DNA of 64,000 nt from Hyphomicrobium_A sp963759735 (GTDB taxonomy: Bacteria; Pseudomonadota; Alphaproteobacteria; Rhizobiales; Hyphomicrobiaceae), in assembly GCA_963759735.1 (NCBI GenBank), contig CAVXAF010000012.1, positions 372,001 through 436,000 of the forward strand, in the 5' to 3' direction. The position numbers and the translations under genes are program-made. Under the pieces are notes generated by a model. The model saw only the letters and a program-made list of their open reading frames with translations. It did no database searches and had not been told where the DNA came from. Positions 35,363-44,600 of the stretch are shown piece after piece (the first letter of the stretch is position 1; each line of letters begins with the position of its first letter).

Positions 35363-35941
35363 TTAGCCCGGCACCTTCTCCACCTGACCGAACTCCAGTT
35401 CGACCGGTGTCGGACGTCCGAAGATCGACACGGCAACCTTGAGCCGCGAACGCTCTTCGTCGACCTCTTCCACGTGGCCCTGGAAGGAAGCGAACGGACC
35501 GTCCGCCACCTTCACCTGCTCGCCGACCTCGAAGGTGATCGAGGGCTTCGGGCGCTCCACGCCTTCCGTGACCTGGCGGAGGATGCGCATTGCCTCATCC
35601 TCCGAGATCGGCATCGGTTTATTTTCCGCGCCGAGAAACCCGGTGACCTTGGGCGTGTTCTTGATCAGCAGAAACGCCGGGTCCGTCATCTCCATCTTGA
35701 CCAGCACGTAGCCGGGGAGGAACTTGCGTTCCGCCTGCACCTTGCGGCCGCGTTTGACCTCGACGACCTCTTCGGTCGGTACGAGGACTTCCTCGAACAG
35801 ATGCTCGAGGCCCGCTGCCTTGGCGCGCTCGCGAATTGCGTCCGCGACCTTGCGCTCGAAGTTCGTGTAGGCGTGCACGATGTACCAGCGCTTCGCCGTT
35901 GCCGCTCGTTCAGGGCGCGTTTGCGCGACTTGGGTAGACAC
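35363..35941 (-). CDS. nusG: Transcription termination/antitermination factor NusG
   Basis: NusG binds RNA polymerase with its NGN domain and Rho or S10 with its KOW domain. The 192-aa product has the NGN domain (RWYIVHAYTNFERKVADAIR; FLPGYVLVKMEM) at residues 18-115 and the KOW motif (VADGPFASFQGHVEEVDEER) in the C-terminal domain. The start is GTG at 35941, giving an N-terminal stretch of about 17 residues before the domain. It follows secE by 17 bases. Confidence 0.97.
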   Translation of the reverse strand: MSTQVAQTRPERAATAKRWYIVHAYTNFERKVADAIRERAKAAGLEHLFEEVLVPTEEVVEVKRGRKVQAERKFLPGYVLVKMEMTDPAFLLIKNTPKVTGFLGAENKPMPISEDEAMRILRQVTEGVERPKPSITFEVGEQVKVADGPFASFQGHVEEVDEERSRLKVAVSIFGRPTPVELEFGQVEKVPG

Positions 35942-35958
35942 TCGTTCTCAGCTCCGAT

Positions 35959-36156
35959 TCAGCGGTTCGCGCCCAGCACAAGCTGGACGAGCCATCCGAT
36001 CGCTTGATCCGTGAGTAGGAAGAACACCGAAGCAACGCTGACCATGATCAAAACCATGAGGGTGGTAATCCACACCTCTTTCCAGGTTGGCCACGTGACC
36101 TTGGAGGTTTCCTGACGAACCTCCTGAATAAACTCGAGCGGATTGTATTTGGGCAT
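35959..36156 (-). CDS. secE: Preprotein translocase subunit SecE
   Basis: SecE clamps SecY in the translocon. The 65-aa short form has one membrane segment (WITTLMVLIMVSVASVFFLL) after the conserved amphipathic region KYNPLEFIQEVRQETSKVTW. I chose ATG at 36156, preceded by GGAAAG; longer in-frame starts would run toward the tRNA. It lies 100 bases downstream of tRNA-Trp, before nusG, the order typical of proteobacteria. Confidence 0.95.
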   Translation of the reverse strand: MPKYNPLEFIQEVRQETSKVTWPTWKEVWITTLMVLIMVSVASVFFLLTDQAIGWLVQLVLGANR

Positions 36157-36255
36157 TAATTTGACTTTCCCGGGCACCATGCGACAACCTGACGCACCCC
36201 TGGCGCCGGTTGTTGGCACATCCGACGCCCTCGCCACGGATGCGACCATACGTTT

Positions 36256-36331
36256 TGGCAGGGGCGGAGGGTCTCGAACCCCCGACCTTCGGTTTTGGAG
36301 ACCGACGCTCTACCAATTGAGCTACACCCCT
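36256..36331 (-). tRNA. tRNA-Trp (CCA anticodon)
   Basis: A 76-base cloverleaf on the minus strand: acceptor AGGGGTG/CGCCCCT, D arm GCTC-AATTGGTA-GAGC, anticodon loop CTCCAAA with CCA, T arm GGGGG-TTCGAGA-CCCTC and an encoded CCA end. It lies upstream of secE, as in many proteobacteria. A weak promoter-like pair (GTGACA-N17-TAAGTA, about 36373-36401) lies upstream on the same strand. Confidence 0.96.
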
Positions 36332-36433
36332 TTTTCGCAGGGAAGCGCGCGCTTTCCACCGCGGGGGCGGCATACTTAGCCGAACTTTCCCCCTTTGTCA
36401 CTTGCTAGTGACGGATTTGTCTCCGCAGGAGAA

Positions 36434-36757
36434 TCAAGGCGCCGGCTCGATCACCACGGCCGTTCCGTAAGCCAGCACTTCGGTGACGGCCGAAGCGATC
36501 TCGTTGGCGTCATAGCGCATGGCGAGCACCGCATTGGCGCCGAGGCGCTCAGCGTGCGCGATCAGCCGCTCGAAGGCCTCCTGGCGCGTCTGTTCCGCAA
36601 GCTTGCTATAGAGGGTGATATCACCACCAAAGAATATCTGGATGGCCGCACCGATGTTGCCGACGACGCTGCGCGAGCGGACCGTCAGTCCGCGCGCCAC
36701 ACCGAGGTGCTTGATCACCCGGTACCCGGGCAGATCGTTGGTCGTCACCACCAGCAT
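36434..36757 (-). CDS. YbjQ/UPF0145 family protein
   Basis: A small conserved cytoplasmic protein whose function is not established; the family is often labelled heavy-metal-binding. The 107-aa product is full length, starting MLVVTTNDLPGYRVIKHLGV, with the typical GLTVRSRSVVGNIGAAIQ, HAERLGANAVLAMRYD and the final AYGTAVVIEP. It sits alone between tRNA-Gly and tRNA-Trp, where many relatives carry a tuf gene. No metal-binding Cys or His cluster is seen. Confidence 0.9.
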   Translation of the reverse strand: MLVVTTNDLPGYRVIKHLGVARGLTVRSRSVVGNIGAAIQIFFGGDITLYSKLAEQTRQEAFERLIAHAERLGANAVLAMRYDANEIASAVTEVLAYGTAVVIEPAP

Positions 36758-36809
36758 AGGCTGCTCCTCGTCGCCGACCGCAGGCGGCGGCGTCGCAATG
36801 GCAATGTAA

Positions 36810-36883
36810 TGGAGCGGGTGAAGGGAATCGAACCCTCGTATTCAGCTTGGAAGGCTGCTGCTCTACCATTGAGCTACACCCGC
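36810..36883 (-). tRNA. tRNA-Gly (TCC anticodon)
   Basis: A 74-base cloverleaf on the minus strand: acceptor GCGGGTG/ACCCGC, D arm GCTC-AATGGTA-GAGC, anticodon loop CTTCCAA with TCC, T arm AGGGT-TCGATTC-CCTTC-like stem and an encoded CCA end. Confidence 0.96.
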
Positions 36884-36979
36884 GAGGCCGCGTTTATTGG
36901 CGGTTTTTCCGGTCATCGCAACGAAAAATCACGCCGACTGACAACTTCGCGCCGCTCCAGACCGCAGAGTGCTCGCACG

Positions 36980-38476
36980 TCACACCCGCTTGCCGAGCTT
37001 GCGGCGGATGAAGCGGACCGGCGGCAGGTCCTTAAATGCCTTCTCGATCGACTTCATGCTTTTGTGCATGCGGACGGCGTGCTTGCGCGACCTCACTTGA
37101 AAGGCGAGCGTGCTGTCCATGCCGATGAAGCGACGTATGGTTTTTATATCGTTGATGTCCTTTTTCTTACTGCGCCGCGCCTTGAAACGCATCACGGCAT
37201 CGAGCGTCAAAACCTTCATGCCGTCGTAATAGAAGTGGTTGACAGGGTCCAACACCAGCTCGAACGGATTGAGCCCGATGGACAGGTGATCCTCATTATG
37301 GATCGAGCAAACTTCGTCTTGCACGACAGGATCGTGTACGTGCGCGCACACATAGTCGATGTCGTTGACTTCGCGCAGGCCAAACAACCCCATCACGGCG
37401 CCAGTATCGATGGCATAAAGATGCGCGCGCCCCGAGGCCTCGATGCGCTCGCGATACACCGCCAGCTTGGCGGCCAGATCTGCGTCGCGCGATTGACGTC
37501 GATGGTTCATGAAGAAGAGCGAGTTGTCGTTGAGCAGTGTCTGCGCGCATCTTAGCGCTTCAGCGTAGCTGTCTGTGCTGTGGACGAGGCCCGCTCCGGT
37601 GCCGTCGCCGCTGAGCTTGCGCACTTCCGCCTTCAGCCGCACGCAATCGGGATCGTCCTTCAGATGGATGACGAAGATGTGGAGTTCGCCCTTGTCGACG
37701 AAACGCTCGGCGCGGAACTTTTCGACCAAGCCGTCCTTCCACCAGTCATTGTGGCCATAGCAGAGCTTGATGATTTCGTTCACGCCCTGCTCGCTCAGCA
37801 CGATGTTCTTTTCGTACACGATGTCGGCAAACTGCTGAACACCGGCTCGCACCGCCTTGAGTTGCTCAATTCCGCCCGGAAACACATATAGAATATGGCA
37901 GTTGCCCTTCATCTCCATGTATTTGAAGACGACGAAATCGATGTCCGTCTGCGGAAATCCGATCTTCTCGAGTTCTTTGTAGTCGCATCGGTTCTGGCGC
38001 TTGTCGCCGACCATCTCGATGGCGGCTATCTCGCTCTGCTGCATCGCGGCTGAGGCAAGCCGGTGCGCGCCGCCCAGCGCCATGCCCTCGGATATGGCGA
38101 TAGCCTCGCGACCGAAGTCGAAGTGACCGCGCCGCATGGCGTCGACGATCTGGCAGAAATTGAAAAAGTAATCCTGGAAGCTGTGTTTCCGGCCATCCAG
38201 GTCGATGAAATAGCGCTCGTGCTTGCGCCCGCTCCGATACAGAAGCATCCAGTACAGCCGCTGCCCGATATGCGAGGGCACGGAATAATTGAGGACGGAG
38301 TTGACGAAGATGCAGCGCACGACGATGTCCAGGCGCTCATGCGTCAATAACTTCAGCGCATCGATACGGACGATGTCGACCGTTTCTCCCGGCTTCGGCG
38401 CGTAGTGGTCGAGCACTTGCGGGTCGATATGCTTCTTGAGTTCCTCCGGGGTATTGCTGATCGACACGGATGACAT
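36980..38476 (-). CDS. Conserved protein with ParB-like and nucleotidyltransferase-like segments, function unknown
   Basis: A 498-aa protein with no signal peptide or clear membrane segment. Residues 20-150 resemble a ParB/sulfiredoxin-like fold: after a basic segment with a conserved core, ISEGMALGGAHRLASA (129-144) looks like the GxHR-type motif of that fold. Residues 160-330 contain segments such as HSTDSYAEALRCAQTLLNDN seen in uncharacterised proteins of surface-glycan loci. Residues 357-445 resemble a nucleotidyltransferase: DTGAVMGLFGLREVNDIDYV followed by YYDGMKVLTLDAVMRFKARR and KKDINDIKTI. The C-terminus is basic. I chose ATG at 38476; the open frame runs to 38794, but the added 106 residues look unlike protein. 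It stands alone on the minus strand. A role in glycan modification is only an inference. Confidence 0.75.
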   Translation of the reverse strand: MSSVSISNTPEELKKHIDPQVLDHYAPKPGETVDIVRIDALKLLTHERLDIVVRCIFVNSVLNYSVPSHIGQRLYWMLLYRSGRKHERYFIDLDGRKHSFQDYFFNFCQIVDAMRRGHFDFGREAIAISEGMALGGAHRLASAAMQQSEIAAIEMVGDKRQNRCDYKELEKIGFPQTDIDFVVFKYMEMKGNCHILYVFPGGIEQLKAVRAGVQQFADIVYEKNIVLSEQGVNEIIKLCYGHNDWWKDGLVEKFRAERFVDKGELHIFVIHLKDDPDCVRLKAEVRKLSGDGTGAGLVHSTDSYAEALRCAQTLLNDNSLFFMNHRRQSRDADLAAKLAVYRERIEASGRAHLYAIDTGAVMGLFGLREVNDIDYVCAHVHDPVVQDEVCSIHNEDHLSIGLNPFELVLDPVNHFYYDGMKVLTLDAVMRFKARRSKKKDINDIKTIRRFIGMDSTLAFQVRSRKHAVRMHKSMKSIEKAFKDLPPVRFIRRKLGKRV

Positions 38477-38902
38477 ATCGGAGGGATTCCTTTTAACGGC
38501 GAACGGTGCGTCCAACGCGGCGACCTGCCGCGATGGCGGCAGACAACCGCCCGTGCCGCTCGCAGCCACGACAGCAGTTGAGGCGGGCCAGCCCGGGTCG
38601 CCGCCGTTTCGTGTTCTTGACCGTCCCTGCCCCCGCCATGAGCTAAAATGACGGCACAACCCGCGAGACGTCCACGGCAAAATGCTGCCGCCCCTTGCTA
38701 AGGTTACGGCCCGTGCCTCGGCAGCAGCTATGGGGGGCGGCTCCCGCCGGCATCCCTGAGAACCGCGGGCTGCTGGGAGCCGGAGGCAGGCCACCGGCTT
38801 CGGCCGACACCGAATAAGGCGTCGCGAGCCGAGGCGCGGGGCCGTTGTGCGGCCACCCGCCTAACGGAATGGGCGGCGGAGCGTGCCGCACCGCATGGCC
38901 GA
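38477..38902. other. GC-rich non-coding region with many stems
   Basis: The 426 bases between the 498-aa gene and the PepSY-like gene hold no convincing gene. On the minus strand several strong pairings occur: GGCTCCC with GGGAGCC across 33 bases, TGCTGCC with GGCAGCA across about 35 bases (enclosing a CCTT/AAGG hairpin), and GGCCG/CGGCC around a five-base loop, all between about 38680 and 38870. It could be an untranslated leader or a small structured RNA. I could not match it to 6S, SRP, RNase P RNA, tmRNA or a known riboswitch. Confidence 0.35.
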
Positions 38903-39190
38903 TCAGTCGTCCTGCTTGTGCATGAGTTCAAGGCTGACGGGGTTGTAGAAGAGCTCGAACTTCTTGCCGTCCTTGTCCTTGGCGTAGACCTCGTAGCACG
39001 AGCCGTCGATCCTCGACTTGGTCACCGTGTAGCCGGCCGCCGTCGCTGTCGCCTCGGCTTCGGCCTGCGGCTTCCACTTCTCCTTCGGCTCGGGCGTACA
39101 GTTATCGAAGCCGTGGGCGAGGGCTGCGCCCGGCAAGATCGCGAATGCCAGCGCCATGATGGCTAATTTCGTCTCAATCGCAGAGTTCAA
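38903..39190 (-). CDS. Small exported PepSY-like protein
   Basis: A 95-aa protein with a signal peptide (hydrophobic AIMALAFAILPGAALA, cleavage likely after ALA) and a mature part of about 70 residues. The mature region has a PepSY-like pattern (AEATATAAGYTVTKSRIDGS, then CYEVYAKDKDGKKFELFYNP), with two cysteines that could pair. PepSY domains are small periplasmic modules, some thought to act as inhibitors. I chose the TTG at 39190 because AGGAGG lies seven bases upstream; longer in-frame starts give an implausible N-terminus. It is divergent from the His-rich and RND genes. Confidence 0.8.
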   Translation of the reverse strand: MNSAIETKLAIMALAFAILPGAALAHGFDNCTPEPKEKWKPQAEAEATATAAGYTVTKSRIDGSCYEVYAKDKDGKKFELFYNPVSLELMHKQDD

Positions 39191-39299
39191 TGATACCTCC
39201 TGAGTACGAGCTGTCGCACGCGTTGCCTTGGCTGCGGCGTCCCCGCCCGTCATAACAAGAACTTTGCAGTCAAAAAACGGCAGGCTCTGCTCGTAAATC

Positions 39300-39743
39300 T
39301 TGGTCACGCGCCCTGGACTTGACGCAGCCGCCACGGACGGCTTTGCTGAGGCCGTGAGCAAGCTTGTCAAATATTCCATGATTGCGGCGATGTTCGTGGT
39401 CGCCCTGCTGGGCGGCAGCGATCTGCCGATCCTGCATGCTCCACAGTTTGCCGAAGCGCATGCCTTTGCGCATGAGCACATGGACGCCAGCATCGGCCAA
39501 CACGCCATTGGCGACCAGCACGTCCAAGCCGCACACGATCATGACCACACCCAGCCGCCAGGGTCCGATCACGGCTGCACGCACGTCCACGCCCATTGCT
39601 GCGCGTCGACCGCCATCCTCGCAACCGAGTTGTTCGCGCCACCAAATGCCGAGCCCGGACACATGCGTCTCGCTCGCAACGGCGCCCTTCCCTACGGGCA
39701 GCTTTCCTACCCGTTGCTGCGCCCACCACGACTGACGGCCTGA
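39300..39743 (+). CDS. His-rich exported protein before the RND genes
   Basis: A small protein with one hydrophobic segment (MIAAMFVVALLGG) and a mature part very rich in His (HAFAHEHMD; HDHDHTQ; HGCTHVHAHCCAS), including three cysteines. This composition suggests periplasmic binding of metal ions. The start is uncertain: TTG at 39300, GTG at 39354 and ATG at 39378 are all in frame, and none has a strong ribosome site. The protein is 147 aa from the first start and about 121 aa from the last. It is followed by the adaptor and pump genes on the same strand, which supports a joint metal-related role. No homologue was recognised by name. Confidence 0.65.
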   Translation: MVTRPGLDAAATDGFAEAVSKLVKYSMIAAMFVVALLGGSDLPILHAPQFAEAHAFAHEHMDASIGQHAIGDQHVQAAHDHDHTQPPGSDHGCTHVHAHCCASTAILATELFAPPNAEPGHMRLARNGALPYGQLSYPLLRPPRLTA

Positions 39744-39901
39744 TCGAGGCGCGCCGCCTGCGCGGCGTTGTCTTCGCAGCTCAGCGCACCGACGCAGCAG
39801 TCGGGGCCGGCGCGTGTTCCGTGCGACCTTCCTAAAGGCACAGCACGACACCTCGCCGCAGCGCGCTGATCACGATGCTTCCACAAGCTCGGGACGCCGC
39901 C

Positions 39902-41635
39902 ATGACACGTTTTCTCGTTGTTGCCCTTTGCCTGTTTTGCTCTGTCAACCTTGTCGTCGCCCACGGCGATGACGACCACGCGCACGATGAAGCGCAGTCC
40001 GATGTGGGGGTTACAGCAGCTGCCCCACACCTGGAGATCACCACCGGCGAGTTGGAGCTGGTGGCGGTCGTCGCCGAGCGGAAGCTCACGATCTTCCTTG
40101 ATCGTCAGGCGACGACGGAGCCCGTGGACGGCGCCAGTATCAAGCTGACCGCCGATGGCATCGCGGCCGGCACCGCCAAGCCCGCCGGCCCGGGCACCTA
40201 CGAAGTCGCGGCACCTTGGGCCGACGAGCCGGGCGTCAAGCAGCTCGCGTTCGCCGTCACCGTCGACGGTGCGACGACCAATTTGGCGGGCGCCATGGAG
40301 GTTGCCGCGGCAGAGGCCACGCCATTGCCCGCAACGGCGGGGTGGGGGGAGTTGATCACCAACGCGCGCACCTGGCTGTTTGCCGGCGTCGCGGCGCTGT
40401 GCGGATTTGTCCTCGCCTTCGCCTTCCGCCCCGCAACCGTAGCGGTCACACCTGCCGAGCACCGCTCCGACGCAGACACGGCGGGGGCGACGACGACCCG
40501 CAAGAGCACTCCACCAACCGCGCTGCCGCTAATCCTTGTGGTCTCAGCCGTGGCCTATTTGCAGCCCGGCACGGCACGCGCCCACGAAGGGGAGGACCAT
40601 ACCCACGAGGAGACGGCTGTCGCCGTCGAGACGCTCGGCGCTACGCCGCGGCGCCTGCCAGATGGCGAAGTATTCCTTCCCAAACCAACACAGCGCTTGC
40701 TGCACGTGCGTACCATCACCACCGCCCGGCAGGCGACGCGCCAAAGCCGCGTGCTCATCGGCACGGTCGTGCCGGACCCCTCTTCGTTCGGACATGTTCA
40801 GGCGCCCATGGAGGGGCGCATCGAGCTGACGGGGCGCGGTGTCTCCAATGTCGGCCAGCGCGTCGAGGCCGGCGAGGTGCTCGCCTATCTTGCGCCGAGC
40901 ATTCCCATCGCCGATCTCGGCACCATGCAGCAGCTTACCGCCGAGGTGGCCGGCAAGCTGAAGATCGCCGAGCAAAAGCTGGCCCGCCTGGAGCGTATTG
41001 CCGGCGTCGTCGCGCAGAAGGACATCGACGATACGCGCGCCGAACTTGATGCGCTGCGCGAGCAGCAGCGGGTGCTCGTCTCCAAAGACATCGAGCGCAT
41101 ACCGCTCAAGGCTCCGGTGAGCGGCATCATCTCGGTCGCCAACGTACGCGCCGGCCAGGTGGTGACGACGCGTGAAACCCTGTTTGAGATTGTCGACCCG
41201 CACCGGCTATGGATCGAGGCGATCAGCGGCGTCGAACACGGCGCACCCCACATCGAGGCCGCCCACGCCGTCGATCCAGACGGCCACTCGATCAATCTGT
41301 CCTATCTCGGGCGCGCGCCATCGCTGCGCCAGCAGACCCAGCCGCTGCAGTTCAAGGTCGAAGAAACGCACGAGGGGCTGATCATCGGGTCAGCCGTTAA
41401 GGTGTACGTGCAGCAAGGCGAGCCCATAGAGGGGATCGTACTGCCGGACTCTGCCGTCGTGCGCGGCGACAACGGCCTGCCGCGGGTGTGGGCAAAGGAA
41501 TCCCCGCAACGCTTCCGACCGTTGCCGGTGCGCGTGGCCCCACTCGATGGCGCGCACGTCGTCGTGCTTGGCGGCGTCGCGGCGGGAACTCGCATCGTCG
41601 TCGAGGGCGCCGAACTCATCAACCAGGTGCGGTGA
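39902..41635 (+). CDS. RND efflux periplasmic adaptor with extra N-terminal domain
   Basis: A membrane-fusion (HlyD/CusB-type) subunit that links an inner-membrane RND pump to an outer-membrane channel. The 577-aa protein is longer than the usual 380-450 aa. Residues 1-20 are a signal peptide, followed by a His/Asp-rich start (HGDDDHAHDE), a beta-rich domain to about 145, a membrane segment at 158-175 (TWLFAGVAALCGFVLAFAF), and a second hydrophobic stretch at 207-226 that ends like a signal-peptide site (ARA) before another His-rich stretch (HEGEDHTHEE). The adaptor core, with lipoyl, helical hairpin and barrel segments, covers about 250-577. I chose ATG at 39902 because it begins directly with the signal peptide. 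The pump gene follows after seven bases. Confidence 0.88.
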   Translation: MTRFLVVALCLFCSVNLVVAHGDDDHAHDEAQSDVGVTAAAPHLEITTGELELVAVVAERKLTIFLDRQATTEPVDGASIKLTADGIAAGTAKPAGPGTYEVAAPWADEPGVKQLAFAVTVDGATTNLAGAMEVAAAEATPLPATAGWGELITNARTWLFAGVAALCGFVLAFAFRPATVAVTPAEHRSDADTAGATTTRKSTPPTALPLILVVSAVAYLQPGTARAHEGEDHTHEETAVAVETLGATPRRLPDGEVFLPKPTQRLLHVRTITTARQATRQSRVLIGTVVPDPSSFGHVQAPMEGRIELTGRGVSNVGQRVEAGEVLAYLAPSIPIADLGTMQQLTAEVAGKLKIAEQKLARLERIAGVVAQKDIDDTRAELDALREQQRVLVSKDIERIPLKAPVSGIISVANVRAGQVVTTRETLFEIVDPHRLWIEAISGVEHGAPHIEAAHAVDPDGHSINLSYLGRAPSLRQQTQPLQFKVEETHEGLIIGSAVKVYVQQGEPIEGIVLPDSAVVRGDNGLPRVWAKESPQRFRPLPVRVAPLDGAHVVVLGGVAAGTRIVVEGAELINQVR

Positions 41636-41642
41636 GGCAGCC

Positions 41643-44600
41643 ATGTTCGACGCCATCATTCGCGCCAGCCTGTCGCATCGCCTGTTCGTGCTCGTCGGCG
41701 CGCTCGCCCTCTCCCTCTACGGGCTCATGACGTTGCGCCAGCTTCCCGTCGACGTTTTCCCCGATCTCAATCGGCCCACCGTCACTTTGATGGCCGAGGT
41801 GGAGGGTCTCGCGCCTGAAGAAGTGGAGCTGCTCGTCACCTACCCGATCGAGACGGCGATGAACGGCATGCCAGGCGTCAGCCGCGTCCGTTCGGTATCG
41901 GGCGTCGGCCTGTCGATCGTCTACGTGGAATTCGATTGGTCGATCGACATCTACCGCGCGCGCCAGCAGGTCGCCGAGCGCCTGCAGCTGGTGCGCGAGC
42001 AGCTGCCGCGCAGCGTCACCGCACAAATGGGCCCGATCTCGTCGGTGATGGGTGAGATCATGCTCATCGCTATGTCGAGCACGACGCTCGATCCTATGGC
42101 GCTGCGCGAGCTGGCGGATTTCACCGTGCGTCCGCAGCTGTTGACGGTTCCAGGCGTAGCGCAGGTCATTCCCATCGGCGGCGAGGTCCGCCAGTACCGC
42201 ATCGTTCCCGACCCACGCCGCATGGCCAGCCTCGATCTGAGCTTTGAGGCCATCGAGCGCGCCATAAAGCAGTTCGGTGCCAACACCGGAGGCGGCTTCG
42301 TCGATTTGAAGGCGCGCGAGGTTCTGATCCGCAACATCGGCCGCACCACGCGCATCGATGATCTGCGCAATCTCGTCGTCGCCTATCGCGACGGCCATGT
42401 CGTCTCCCTACACCAGGTAGCCGATGTGGATTTCGCGCCGCGTAGCAAGCGCGGCGATGCCGGCTTCAACGGCAAGCCGGGCGTCATCCTGGCGGTGCAG
42501 AAGCAGCCCGATGCCGACACCGTGAGTATCACCCGGCGGATCGAGGCGATGCTCCCAGCGTTGCAGCGCGTGATGCCGGAGGGCGTACGCACCAGCGACA
42601 TCCAGTTCCGCCAGGCCGGCTTCATCGAAGCCTCCATCGACAATCTGTTGCGCGTCCTCGTCGAAGCGCTGATCTGCGTAGCGATCGTCTTGTTCCTGTT
42701 CCTGCTCAACTGGCAGACCACCTTCATTTCGCTGGTAGCGATACCGCTCTCCGTGTTGACGACCCTCGTCGTCTTTCAGGTGTTCGGGATGTCGATCAAC
42801 ACCATGACGCTGGGCGGGCTCGCCATCGCCATCGGCGCCCTGGTGGACGACGCCGTGGTGGACGTCGAGAACATCTATCGGCGTCTCGGACAGCACCGCG
42901 CCGCCGGCGAACGCGACAAGCGCGGCAACCTCGAGGTCATCGCCTCCGCGGCCATGGAGGTCCGCTCCGGCATCGTTTACGCCACCATCGTTATCGTGCT
43001 GGTGTTTCTGCCGGTGTTCGCACTATCGGGCATCGAAGGGCGCCTGTTCACCCCACTTGGCATCGCCTTCATCGTCTCGATACTTGCCAGCCTCGTTGTG
43101 TCGCTCACCGTGACGCCGGTGCTCAGCTATTGGTTGCTGCCGCGCATGCGGAAGCTCTCCGAGCACGACACGGGACTGGTGCGCGTGCTCAAGCGCTGGC
43201 AGCAGGCCGGGCTTGAATGGTGCTTTTCTCGCCCGGTGCTCGTTCTCGGCCTCCCCGCCGTCGCGGTCGTGGCTGCGACCATCGGCGCCGTGGCGTTGCC
43301 CCGCGCGTTTCTTCCCCCGTTCAACGAGGGCACCGTGCTGGTCGGTGTCGTTCTGCAGCCTGGTATCAGCCTCGCTGAATCGACCCGCATCGGCCGCATC
43401 GCCGAAGAGATCGTCGCCCAGGTGCCGGAGGTGAAATCGGTCGGTCGCCGCACCGGCCGCGCCGAACTCGACGAGCACGCCGAAGGTGTGCACAACAGCG
43501 AACTCGATGTCGACCTCGCACAATCCTCGCGCAGCCGCGAAGCAGTCCTCGCCGACATCCGCGGGCGCTTGTCGGCGCTGCCGGCCAGCATCACCGTCGG
43601 CCAGCCCATCGCCCACCGCCTCGATCACATGCTCTCGGGCGTGAGGGCACAACTGGCGCTAAAGATTTACGGCGATGACTACGACACCCTGCGCGGGCTC
43701 GCTGCCACCTTCGAGGAGCGCCTGCGCAAGATAACCGGCATCGTCGATCTGCAGACCGAAAAGCAGGTGCGCATTCCGCAGCTGCAGGTGCGCGTCGACT
43801 ACGCCAAGGCCGCCCTCTACGGGCTCAACCCCAATCAAGTCACAACGGCGCTCGAGACGCTCTCCAACGGACAGGTCGTGTCGCAGATCGCCGATGGCTC
43901 CAAGCGGTTCGACGTCGTCGTCCGCCTCAGCGATGCCGACCGCAGCACGCGCGCGCTCGGCGACATGCTCATCGAAAGTCCCGCCGGGCGCATCCCGCTC
44001 GGCTCCATCGCCGACATCATTGAAACCGACGGGCCAAATCAGATTCAGCGCGAGAATGGGCGGCGGCGCATCGCGGTATTCGCCAACACCGACGGCTCGG
44101 ACATGGCTCGTATCGTCGCCGGCGTCCGCTCGGCCATCGCCACGACGGCTTTGCCGCCAGGATATTTTGCCGTCCTCGAAGGACAGTTCCAAGCGCAGGA
44201 GGAAGCCTCGCGGCTGATTGGCCTGCTCTCGGCGGTATCGCTACTGCTCATATTCGTCGTGTTGTACACGCGCTACCGCTCCGCTGTGCTGGCGCTGATC
44301 ATCATGGGCAACGTGCCCTTGGCGCTGATCGGCAGCGTCGCTGCTTTATGGATCGCCGGCCAGCCGTTCTCGGTCGCCAGCGCCATCGGCTTTATCACGC
44401 TGGCCGGCATTGCCACGCGCAACGGCATCCTGAAGATCAGCCACTACATCAACTTGGCGCTGTTCGAGGGAGAGAGCTTTGGACGGCCGCTGGTCGTGCG
44501 CGGCACGCTGGAGCGGCTGCGACCGGTGCTGATGACGGCGCTGGCCGCCGGGATCGCGCTGGTGCCGCTACTCGTAGGTGCCGATGAACCAGGCAAGGAG

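Noticed and set aside
38740..38775. CTGAGA motif suggesting a TPP riboswitch
   Set aside because: The partner elements of the THI box (ACCTGATC-type segment and second arm) are absent.
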